From Congeria kusceri (taxonomy: Eukaryota > Mollusca > Bivalvia > Myida > Dreissenidae), in contig CM051027.1 in the NCBI GenBank assembly GCA_027627225.1, positions 41,229,618-41,293,617 of the forward strand: a DNA stretch of 64,000 bases. Direction: 5' to 3'. Within the stretch, counting starts at the first letter, position 1. Each line of letters begins with the position of its first letter. Made by a program: the position numbers and the translations under genes. Below the pieces are notes generated by a model that saw only the letters and a list, made by a program, of their open reading frames with translations, did not search any database and had not been told where the DNA came from. Of this stretch, positions 1-10,488 are shown piece after piece.

Positions 1-270
1 CATAATTGTTGCAACAAACAACTTAATTTAAAAGCATCATACATATATATCATTCAATGCCAATTTTGTGTTTAGTACCCGGCCGGTTTATCATGAACGG
101 CAATAATACCATTCTTTCACATGTAATGCATAATAAGGAAGGACGTTCAGACAATTATCATTGATATTTCATTGAGTGCTACTACTGTAACAATGAAGTT
201 TTTGAATTGTGTGCAAGGATATGTATGAGGATGAGTTTACGCCACACATATGCCCACCATTTAAAGTATA

Positions 271-1003
271 GATACCTTATATCAAGACCTCGCTTTGGAG
301 TACATATAGGGTGGGTGGAGTCACGGTCAAGGTCACTGTTACTAAAACTAGAAAAACAGTTTCTGCACACTATCTTGAGAATGCATTAAGATATTTTGAT
401 GAACTTTCATACAAAGATACCTTATAGCGAGACCTCGCTTGGGATTGCATACGGGGTGGATGGGCTCAAGGTCATTGTAGCTTTTGCTAAAAATATAAAA
501 ACGGTTTCCGCTTAATATCTTGAGAACGCACTGTGATATTAAAATAAAACTTATTACATAGATACCTTATATCGAGACCTCGCTTGGGATTGCAAATGGG
601 GTGCGTGGGATCAAGGTCATGGTTCCATAACTAAAAACAGGAAAACGGTTTCCGCTCAATAAAATGAGAACGCATTGAGATAATTTAGTGCAACTTAACA
701 CATAGATACCTTATATCGAGACCTCGCCTGGGTTTTCATATGGGGTGGGTGGAGTCAAAATCAGGGTCACTGTTACTGAAAATTGTAAAACGGTTTCCGC
801 TCAATAAGATGAGAACACATTGACATATTTTAATGAAATTTAAAGCATATATACCTTATATCGAGACCTCGCTTGGAATTGCGTATGGTGTGGATGGGGT
901 CAAGGTCAATGTTACTGTTACTAAAAATAGAAAAATGATTTCCCCTCAATAACTTGAGAACACATAGAGATATTTTAATGAAACTTCATACATAGATACC
1001 TTA
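271..1003. repeat. ~144-bp minisatellite in unit 1, five copies
   Basis: Monomers start at 'GATACCTTAT' or its variants at 271, 416, 561, 704 and 850, with a terminal piece at 994, giving periods of 143-146 bp. Consensus landmarks in order: GATACCTTATATCGAGACC, TCGCTTGGGATTGCA, GGGGTGGGTGG, TCAAGGTCACTGTTACT, AAAAATAGAAAAACGG, TTTCCGCTCAATAACTTGAG, AACGCATTGAGATATTTTAA, TGAAACTTCATACATA. The same monomer recurs at 35,398-35,676 and 62,440-63,990. The short plus and minus reading frames here are incidental. Confidence 0.93.
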
Positions 1004-1005
1004 TG

Positions 1006-1085
1006 GTCTAGTTACCCCAAAACGGAAGTCACATACTCAGTTTTACATGCTGTCAGTTAGATACTAAGCACATGTGGTTCAGTGC
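1006..1085. repeat. R1 motif, direct repeat partner of R2
   Basis: Begins 'GGTCTAGTTACCCCAAAACG', continues with GAAGTCACAT and CTCAG, and ends near 'AAGCACATGTGGTTC'. A related block (R2) starts about 2,168 bp further on. R1 and R2 bracket the core in every unit. Direct orientation and partial identity suggest an old internal duplication or the flanks of an inserted segment; no target-site pattern can be fixed. Confidence 0.7.
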
Positions 1086-1969
1086 AGGATGCATATAATT
1101 TGTAAAGTACAGTTTAAATGATATGTTTTGGTATCATTTTAAAGATATATATGTAAGCAATAAGAAAAAAGGCTGTTTTGTGCACTACTTTTTGTCTAGT
1201 GGTTCCCAGCTTCATAACTTTTGGCCCATGTATTCATGCGCAAAATGGCAGCCTCCATGCCCGTCAAAACCGGTGTGTTGTTTCTAAGGTAAATATTTTG
1301 AGTTACAACTCATAGAATTTTTTGACGTGCTGTTTTTTCAAAAGGTTATGTCCTCATCTTTCCAACAATGTATGGTGATATATTGGAAAGTAGCTTGGTC
1401 ATGGTGAAAAGTGAGATCAAATTTTGAATATTTTATATGTAACAAAGAAGGAATTTATTTGCGCATGCGTAACCTTTAAGAACTTCAACTAATATAAGTC
1501 GTCTGCAAAAATTTTGAAAATGGACTCTTACAATCACACTGTACTGGAAAGAATAACTGCCAGATGCCACCTTGACCCCATTTAGGGCTGTATTTTATGG
1601 GATGGTTGCTCTAGTTGGCATTAGGGGGGTAAATATTGGAAAATTAAAGCAAAATGTCCACCAGAGTGGCAATCCGAGACCCATTGTGTTCATAGTGTTG
1701 TTTTTCAGTTTCATTTTGACATTAATTTGCATTAGTTTCAACAATTCTCTCATTTATGTGATAATGCCTTGTGTTGTAATCCTGAATATGTAGTTTAAGA
1801 ACCTGTAACTGATAATGCCCGCAAAGGTCGTGTCTGCACTGGCCGATGCTTTGGCCATGATGACCGTCCTACCTGCCTACTTTGAATAATACCAATTTTC
1901 CTAATTTGCAAAGTTAACAGATCCTATTTAGTTCATATGTTATTTTGTAATTGTAGTTCAATCAGGCTT

Positions 1970-2197
1970 TCAGCTGAAAAATACATGAAATGCGTGCATA
2001 AAACACTTAAGCCGCTCACGCCAACCTAGACCCCACCAATTGGAGATAGCGGCATCAAAATTTAAATCACCATCACAGTTTGGTTGAATTTGAGTATGTT
2101 TTTTAAATGCAGTGTTGAAAAGAACCAGAACTTCAGCCGGAACCATCAACTCATTGGTATACAAGTCTGGGTGAAGTGACGAGTCATCAAAACTACT
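1970..2197 (-). other. Exon-like open frame in the unit core, unknown
   Basis: A minus-strand frame opens after a TAA and reads about 75 codons to a TGA. It includes the stretches 'LYTNELMVPAEVLVLF' and 'NWWGLGWRERLKC'. Its composition is more protein-like than the other frames of the unit. It has no clear ATG (the usable first codon is TTG at 2164), so if real it would be an exon or a captured gene fragment. Equivalent open frames lie at 11454-11681, 16104-16331, 20754-20981, 25404-25631, 30054-30281 and 34651-34878. In unit 2 (6712-6939) a change near 6857 introduces an in-frame stop. Homogenisation of tandem copies can keep a frame open without selection, so this is weak evidence for a protein. 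The family is not recognised. Confidence 0.3.
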
Positions 2198-3173
2198 TTA
2201 CTTGTCAACTACACTGGAGCGTTGGGGCGGGGCCGTAAAGCTGACACAGTCGTGTCCGTACCATCGGTATTTTTTAAGGTTAGTACATGATTATTGTCAT
2301 GTATTCTACTATCTAATGACTTCTTTTCCAGCCTGGCATTCTTCTTATCAACACCAGTAGGAAAAGCAAGAATTTAACCCTTGTTGGGACTCTCAAACCC
2401 GTTTTAGAACTGAACTGTTCGCACATGAGCTCGACAATCTGAAGCCGGCATAGCGACTAGCCTTATCGCAGTAAATAAAACTTAGTAAACTATTGTATAT
2501 GTACACTTATTGCATCTAAGTTACACAAGTAATCACAATAGTGAGTAAACATGCACAGAAAACCTGTTTATTTTCACAGATTACTCAGCAGAGAGTACCT
2601 GGAACAGATTGAAGATTGCAGGCGGCTCACCTCACCCACATGTTCAGGTGTGACAGAAGACTGTTTATTAATATCTGGCATTGACATTTTGGGGTCAAAT
2701 TCTTTTTTTGTTGTGTGACAGGAGGTCAAATCTGTTGATTGTTATGTAAACAAAGCCTTTTCTGGGGTCATATGGCGTCTGAAATGCTACATTTGTATGG
2801 ATTTTTCCCCCCAAAATGTAGAAACTTAAAAATAAAATTGTTCAGAACGGACTAACAACCTATTCTGTAACATTTAAAATGCCAATGAAGATTGTTTTCA
2901 CTTCTGACTTTATGTATTGTATCTGCTATGCCTATTAAAATTCAAACTTATGCTTAATTCTGAGTCAAATTGATGTTTTCCAGATGTACCCAAGTACATT
3001 TTTTTCCGTCTAAATATTTGCCACAAAACACCATTACATGTGACATTTTCAATTTTATTTTTTCCAATAAATCTTTAAACCAGTGTAATAGGAATTCAAG
3101 TTCTTTCTCGAAATAGATGAGATTGGTGAAAATTGTGGTTTTTATTCAAATTTGAAAGGGTTGGGTTCTCTTT

Positions 3174-3243
3174 AAGGTCTAATTACCCCAAAACGGAAGT
3201 CACATCCTCAGGGTCAGTTTGATAATAAGCACATGTGGTTCCG
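3174..3243. repeat. R2 motif, direct repeat partner of R1
   Basis: Shares GGTCTAATTACCCCAAAACG, GAAGTCACAT, CTCAGGGT and AAGCACATGTGGTTC with R1, in the same orientation. It is present in units 1-7; unit 8 is truncated before it. Confidence 0.7.
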
Positions 3244-3748
3244 ATTTGGCTGACATGGTTACGAAATAACTGATGTGTACGAAACAACCGAAAATGAATG
3301 GTTACGAAATTACCTAATATTAATATGTGCTCGAAATGTATATTGATATTTCAAGAAAGGGCCGAATACTATGGTCGGACAATTCCCGATATGGCTACCA
3401 TTTGTTTTTGTACAATTGCACACACGCCGGTGACTGTTGATAAAATAGCGCGCATTATTAACAAGTGAAACTAAGCGAGGTAAATCAACATATTCTACAG
3501 CAGGTTAAAAAACAGTAAATTTAACAACTATCCAATGCAACGCAAAATCTCCTGACGTGTACAATGCCGGGAAACTGATATTTGCGTTCAGAGATTGCTA
3601 GAATATACGTGTGTACGGAAAACACATATAATACAACCCGATTTCTTGCATTTAACACTCAAATTATATATAATGGAATCAGGTAACTTCCAATTTTACT
3701 TCTGGGCACAAAGGGCAGTTGCATAAATAAACGGATACTTGAGCGTAA

Positions 3749-4713
3749 AGCACCTGTCACACTGTCACGATTTTGGCTACGATTGCCCACGATTTACAAC
3801 GTCTTGTGGAAGCGTGGTAAAGCGTGAACACATACGTATTGGCATCTGTGTGAATCTTGAAGATTCTTGGGGGATCCTTATCGATCGGGAAGCGCTACAC
3901 AGTTTTGAACATGTTCAAAACATTCGTGGCTTATCGTAGCGCCGCCACGATTTTTCCAAACGTAGGACAATCCTAGACCCATCGTATCTCAATCTGGGTT
4001 ATTCTTATAGGCGTCGTAGAGGCATTCGTGGCCTTTCGTGTTTCATCGTGATTAATCGTGAGTGATTGTATGACATATACATTACAAGACTGTACAACGT
4101 TATGGTACGTTTGGCTGCGTATATGGTATGGATTTATGCGCTTGCCCTACCGTTCAGTTACGATTTTGGTAGGATCTTCAGTGGCCGCTATCACGCCTTG
4201 TCACGAATATACACGATGGACCACGACAACGCGACGATTGAGTCGCTTTGCCAATACGGTTTATCGCGATGTTACTACGCACTCACTACGTTTATCTACG
4301 TTGGTGCCACGATTATGCAAAAAGGCATCGTGATGTCCAAATCGCCTAGAAAAGTGGTGAAGCGTAAGATTTATTGGCGGTTCGTAGGCCCATCGTGATG
4401 AGTTTTCTTTAATCTTACTACAATCTTAGGAGAAACGTTAACAATCGTCTGTAGTCGTCTGTTACCATAGCGTATTCCTGGCGCTTGCGTATTACAACCC
4501 TAACAGGTCGTATCATATCTTGGTGAAACCGTGATGAATCGGCTGCGGTAACCTACACGTGTCGTTGATATTCGTAGTCTTGTCCAACAATAACCGTAGG
4601 CATACGTAGGAAGATACAATCGGGACACTGTGCATCCCGACTCACCACGATTAACACGTTCACGATCAATCGTGGGCTATCGTAGCCAAAATCGTGACAG
4701 TGTGACCAGGGCT
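3749..4713. mobile_element. Terminal-inverted-repeat element in unit 1, long form (965 bp)
   Basis: Left end AGCACCTGTCACACTG and right end (reverse complement) AGCCCTGGTCACACTG start a ~45-bp inverted repeat that continues as TCACGATTTTGGCTACGAT and GCCCACGATT. It is flanked on both sides by TAA (3746-3748 and 4714-4716), a plausible 3-bp target duplication as used by PIF/Harbinger-type elements; the superfamily is an inference. The longest internal frame is 110 codons and resembles no transposase, so it is non-autonomous. The interior holds 20 ACGAT/ATCGT pentamers by my count, where about two are expected. It is present at the same place in units 1-7, so insertion preceded amplification of the array. 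Confidence 0.8.
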
Positions 4714-5012
4714 TAAGTTATGTAAGTGTTGGACATCTCATTACATAATTGTTGCAACAAACAACTTAATTTAAAAGCATCATACATATATATCATTCAA
4801 TGCCAATTTTGTGTTTAGTACCCGGCCGGTTTATCATGAACGGCAATAATACCATTCTTTCACATGTAATGCATAATAAGGAAGGACGTTCAGACAATTA
4901 TCATTGATATTTCATTGAGTGCTACTACTGTAACAATGAAGTTTTTGAATTGTGTGCAAGGATATGTATGGGATGAGTTTACGCAACACATATGCCCACC
5001 ATTTAAAGCATA

Positions 5013-5746
5013 GATACCTTATATCAAGACCTCGCTTTGGAGTACATATAGGGGGGGTGGAGTCACGGTCAAGGTCACTGTTACTAAAACTAGAAAAACA
5101 GTTTCTGCACACTATCTTGAGAATGCATTAAGATATTTTGATGAACTTTCATACAAAGATACCTTATAGCGAGACCTCGCTTGGGATTGCATACGGGGTG
5201 GATGGGCTCAAGGTCATTGTAGCTTTTGCTAAAAATAGAAAAACGGTTTCCGCTTAATATCTTGAGAACGCACTGTGATATTAAAATAAAACTTATTACA
5301 TAGATACCTTATATCGAGACCTCGCTTGGGATTGCAAATGGGGTGCGTGGGATCAAGGTCATGGTTCCATAACTAAAAACAGGAAAACGGTTTCCGCTCA
5401 ATAAAATGAGAACGCATTGAGATAATTTAATGAAACTTAATACATAGATACCTTATATCGAGACCTCGCCTGGATTTTCATATGGGGTGGGTGGAGTCAA
5501 GATCAGGGTCACTGTTACTGAAAATTGAAAAACGGTTTCCGCTCAATAAGATGAGAACACATTGACATATTTTAATGAAATTTAAAGCATATATACCTTA
5601 TATCGAGACCTCGCTTGGAATTGCGTATGGTGTGGATGGGGTCAAGGTCAATGTTACTGTTACTAAATATAGAAAAATGGTTTCCCCTTAATAACTTGAG
5701 AACACATAGAGATATTTTAATGAAACTTCATACATAGATACCTTAT
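5013..5746. repeat. ~144-bp minisatellite in unit 2
   Basis: Same five-monomer block as in unit 1, with a few private changes such as 'GGGGGGGTGG' in the first monomer near 5051. Confidence 0.92.
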
Positions 5747-8489
5747 GGTCTAGTTACCCCAAAACGGAAGTCACATACTCAGGGTTACATGCTGTCAGTT
5801 AGATACTAAGCACATGTGGTTCAGTGCAGGATGCATATAATTTGTAAAGTACAGTTTAAATGATATGTTTTGGTATCATTTTAAAGGTATATATGTAAGC
5901 AATAAGAAAAAATGCTGTTTTGTGCACTGCTTTTTGTCTAGTGGTTCCCAGCTTCATAACTTTTGGCCCATGTATTCATGCGCAAAATGGCAGCCTCCAT
6001 GCCCGTCAAAACCAGTGTGTTGTTTCTAAGGTAAATATTTTGAGTTACAACTCATAGAATTTTTTGACTTGCTGTTTTTTCAAAAGGTTATGTCCTCATC
6101 TTTCCAACAATGTATGGTGATATATTGGAAAGTAGCTTGGTCATGGTGAAAAGTGAGATCAAATTTTGAATATTTTATATATAACAAAGAAGGAATTTAT
6201 TTGCGCATGCGTAACCTTTAAGAACTTCACCTAATATAAGTCGTCTGCAAAGATTTTGAAAATGGACTCTTACAAACACACTGTACTGGAAAGAATAACT
6301 GCCAGATGCCACCTTGACCCCATTTAGGGCTGTATTTTATGGGATGGTTGCTCTAGGGGGCATTAGGGGGGTAAATATGAGAAAATTAAAGCAAAATGTC
6401 CACCAGAGCGGCAATCCGAGACCCATTGTGTTCATCGTGTTGTTTTTCAGTTTCATTTTGACATTAATTTGCATTAGTTTCAACAATTCTCTCATTTATG
6501 TCATAATGCCTTGTGTTGTAATCCTGAATATGTAGTTTAAGAACCTGTAACTGATAATGCCCGCAAAGGTCGTGTCTGCACTGGCCGATGCTTTGGCCAT
6601 GATGACCGTCCTACCTGCCTACTTTGAATAATACCAATTTTCCTAATTTGCAAAGTTAACAGATCCTATTTAGTTCATATGTTATTTTGTAATTGTAGTT
6701 CAATCAGGCTTTCAGCTGAAAAATACATGAAATGCGTGCATAAAACACTTAAGCCGCTCACGCCAACCTAGACCCCACCTATTGGAGATAGCGGCATCAA
6801 AATTTAAATCACCATCACAGTTTGGTTGAATTTGAGTATGTTTTTTAAATGCAGTGTTTTAAAGAACCAGGACCTCAGCCGGAACCATCAACTCATTGGT
6901 ATACAAGTCTGGGTGAAGTGACGAGTCATCAAAACTACTTTACTTGTCAACTACACTGGAGCGTTGGGGCGGGGCCGTAAAGCTGACACAGTCGTGTCCG
7001 TACCATCGGTATTTTTTAAGGTTAGTACATGATTATTGTCATGTATTCTACTATCTAATGACTTCTTTTCCAGCCTGGCATTCTTCTTATCAACACCAGT
7101 AGGAAAGGCAAGAATTTAACCCTTGTTGGGACTCTCAAACCCGTTTTAGAACTGAACTGTTCGCACATGAGCTCGACAATCTGAAGCCGGCATAGCGACT
7201 AGCCTTATCGCAGTAAATAAAACTTAGTAAACTATTGTATATGTACACTTATTGCATCTAAGTTACACAAGTAATCACAATAGTGAGTAAACATGCACAG
7301 AAAACCTGTTTATTTTCACAGATTACTCAGCAGAGAGTACCTGGAACAGATTGAAGATTGCAGGCGGCTCACCTCACCCACATGTTCCGGTGTGACAGAA
7401 GACTGTTTATTAATATCTGGCATTGACATTTTGGGGTCAAATTCTTTTTTTTTTTGTGACAGGAGGTCAAATCTGTTGATTGTTATGTAAACAAAGCCTT
7501 TTCTGGGGTCAAATGGCGTCTGAAATGCTACATTTGTATGGATTTTTCCCCCCAAAATGTAGAAACTTAAAAATAAAATTGTTCAGAACGGACTAACAAC
7601 CTATTCTGTAACATTTAAAATGCCAATGAAGATTGTTTTCACTTCTGACTTTATGTATTGTATCTGCTATGCCTATTAAAATTCAAACTTATGCTTAATT
7701 CTGAGTCAAATTGATGTTTTCCAGATGTACCCAAGTACATTTTTTTCCGTCTAAATATTTGCCACAAAACACCATTACATGTGACATTTTCAATTTTATT
7801 TTTTCCAATAAATCTTTAAACCAGTGTAATAGGAATTCAAGTTCTTTCTCGAAATAGATGAGATTGGTGAAAATTGTGGTTTTTATTCAAATTTGAAAGG
7901 GTTGGGTTCTCTTTAAGGTCTAATTACCCCAAAACGGAAGTCACATCCTCAGGGTCAGTTTGATAATAAGCACATGTGGTTCCGATTTGGCTGACATGGT
8001 TACGAAATAACTGATGTGTACGAAACAACCGAAAATGAATGGTTACGAAATTACCTAATATTAATATGTGCTCGAAATGTATATTGATATTTCAAGAAAG
8101 GGCCGAATACTATGGTCGGACAATTCCCGATATGGCTACCATTTGTTTTTGTACAATTGCACACACGCCGGTGACTGTTGATAAAATAGCGCGCATTATT
8201 AACAAGTGAAACTAAGCGAGGTAAATCAACATATTCTACAGCAGGTTAAAAAACAGTAAATTTAACAACTATCCAATGCAACGCAAAATCTCCTGACGTG
8301 TACAATGCCGGGAAACTGATATTTGCGTTCAGAGATTGCTAGAATATACGTGTGTACGGAAAACACATATAATACAACCCGATTTCTTGCATTTAACACT
8401 CAAATTATATATAATGGAATCAGGTAACTTCCAATTTTACTTCTGGGCACAAAGGGCAGTTGCATAAATAAACGGATACTTGAGCGTAA

Positions 8490-9454
8490 AGCACCTGTCA
8501 CACTGTCACGATTTTGGCTACGATTGCCCACGATTTACAACGTCTTGTGGAAGCGTGGTAAAGCGTGAACACATACGTATTGGCATCTGTGTGAATCTTG
8601 AAGATTCTTGGGGGATCCTTATCGATCGGGAAGCGCTACACAGTTTTGAACATGTTCAAAACATTCGTGGCTTATCGTAGCGCCGCCACGATTTTTCCAA
8701 ACGTAGGACAATCCTAGACCCATCGTATCTCAATCTGGGTTATTCTTATAGGCGTCGTAGAGGCATTCGTGGCCTTTCGTGTTTCATCGTGATTAATCGT
8801 GAGTGATTGTATGACATATACATTACAAGACTGTACAACGTTATGGTACGTTTGGCTGCGTATATGGTATGGATTTCTACGCTTGCCGTACGGTTCAGTT
8901 ACGATTTTGGAAGGATCTTCAGTGGCCGCTATCACGCCTTGTTACGAATATACACGATGGACCACGACAACGCGACGATTGAGTCGCTTTGCCAATACGG
9001 TTTATCGCGATGTTACTACGCACTCACTACGTTTATCTACGTTGGTGCCACGATTATGCAAAAAGGCATCGTGATGTCCAAATCGCCTAGAAAAGTGGTG
9101 AAGCGTAAGATTTATTGGCGGTTCGTAGGCCCATCGTGATGAGTTTTCTTTAATCTTACTACAATCTTAGGAGAAACGTTAACAATCGTCTGTAGTCGTC
9201 TGTTACCATAGCGTATTCCTGGCGCTTGCGTATTACAACCCTAACAGGTCGTATCATATCTTGGTGAAACCGTGATGAATCGGCTGCGGTAACCTACACG
9301 TGTCGTTGATATTCGTAGTCTTGTCCAACAATAACCGTAGGCATACGTAGGAAGATACAATCGGGACACTGTGCATCCCGACTCACCACGATTAACACGT
9401 TCACGATCAATCGTGGGCTATCGTAGCCAAAATCGTGACAGTGTGACCAGGGCT
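8490..9454. mobile_element. Terminal-inverted-repeat element in unit 2, long form
   Basis: Same ends and TAA flanks as the unit 1 copy. It differs at a few bases, for example 'GATTTCTACGCTTGCCGTACGG' where unit 1 reads 'TTATGCGCTTGCCCTACCG'. Confidence 0.8.
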
Positions 9455-9754
9455 TAAGTTATGTAAGTGTTGGACATCTCATTACATAATTGTTGCAACA
9501 AACAACTTAATTTAAAAGCATCATACATATATATCATTCAATGCCAATTTTGTGTTTAGTACCCGGCCGGTTTATCATGAACGGCAATAATACCATTCTT
9601 TCACATGTAATGCATAATAAGGAAGGACGTTCAGACAATTATCATTGATATTTCATTGAGTGCTACTACTGTAACAATGAAGTTTTTGAATTGTGTGCAA
9701 GGATATGTATGAGGATGAGTTTACGCCACACATATGCCCACCATTTAAAGTATA

Positions 9755-10488
9755 GATACCTTATATCAAGACCTCGCTTTGGAGTACATATAGGGTGGGT
9801 GGAGTCACGGTCAAGGTCACTGTTACTAAAACTAGAAAAACAGTTTCTGCACACTATCTTGAGAATGCATTAAGATATTTTGATGAACTTTCATACAAAG
9901 ATACCTTATAGCGAGACCTCGCTTGGGATTGCATACGGGGTGGATGGGCTCAAGGTCATTGTAGCTTTTGCTAAAAATATAAAAACGGTTTCCGCTTAAT
10001 ATCTTGAGAACGCACTGTGATATTAAAATAAAACTTATTACATAGATACCTTATATCGAGACCTCGCTTGGGATTGCAAATGGGGTGCGTGGGATCAAGG
10101 TCATGGTTCCATAACTAAAAACAGGAAAACGGTTTCCGCTCAATAAAATGAGAACGCATTGAGATAATTTAGTGCAACTTAACACATAGATACCTTATAT
10201 CGAGACCTCGCCTGGGTTTTCATATGGGGTGGGTGGAGTCAAAATCAGGGTCACTGTTACTGAAAATTGTAAAACGGTTTCCGCTCAATAAGATGAGAAC
10301 ACATTGACATATTTTAATGAAATTTAAAGCATATATACCTTATATCGAGACCTCGCTTGGAATTGCGTATGGTGTGGATGGGGTCAAGGTCAATGTTACT
10401 GTTACTAAAAATAGAAAAATGATTTCCCCTCAATAACTTGAGAACACATAGAGATATTTTAATGAAACTTCATACATAGATACCTTAT
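9755..10488. repeat. ~144-bp minisatellite in unit 3
   Basis: Five monomers, matching the unit 1 block almost base for base. Confidence 0.92.

Larger units (their letters stand above)
1..4743. repeat. Macrosatellite unit 1 (long form, 4,743 bp)
   Basis: First of seven complete head-to-tail units; the phase is set by the window edge, so the true unit boundary is arbitrary. Order inside the unit: unique lead (1-270); five ~144-bp monomers (271-1003); motif R1 'GGTCTAGTTACCCCAAAACG' (from about 1006); a ~2.1-kb core; a second copy of that motif, R2 (from about 3174); ~500 bp of AT-rich DNA; and a terminal-inverted-repeat element (3749-4713). The sequence at 1 recurs at 4744, 9485, 14134, 18784, 23434, 28084 and 32828. 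No rRNA, snRNA or histone sequence was recognised in the unit. Its first half is nearly identical to unit 3 while unit 2 differs, so neighbours are not the closest relatives. Confidence 0.95.
4744..9484. repeat. Macrosatellite unit 2 (long form, 4,741 bp)
   Basis: Same layout as unit 1. Distinguishing variants include 'CTAGGGGGCATTAGG' near 6353 where units 1, 3 and 4 read 'CTAGTTGGCATTAGG', a longer T run at about 7444-7455, and 'GTTTTAAAG' near 6857 that creates a stop in the exon-like minus-strand frame kept by the other units. It carries the long version of the 3'-side element, without the 93-bp deletion. Confidence 0.95.

Noticed and set aside
182..389. Overlapping plus/minus frames in the 144-bp monomers (MCRNCFSSFSNS.., MCKDMCEDEF..)
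   Set aside because: Both strands of a tandem monomer are open by chance. Similar frames appear in the monomer arrays at 62.5-63.7 kb.
1572..1793. 73-codon hydrophobic plus-strand frame in every unit (MTPFRAVFYG..)
   Set aside because: It is conserved only because the units are near-identical. Changes between units alter residues freely, and it has no family resemblance or initiation context; kept only as a note.
3261..3284. 'CTGATGTGTACGAAAC' as a hammerhead ribozyme core
   Set aside because: There is no room for stem II between CTGATG and GAAA and no flanking stems I and III; other CTGATGA-like hits also lack GAAA partners.
4066..4398. 110-codon frame inside each terminal-inverted-repeat element
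   Set aside because: Lies in a CpG-rich repeat with overlapping frames open as well; no transposase motif (no DDE/DDD spacing), and its N-terminus changes with unit variants.
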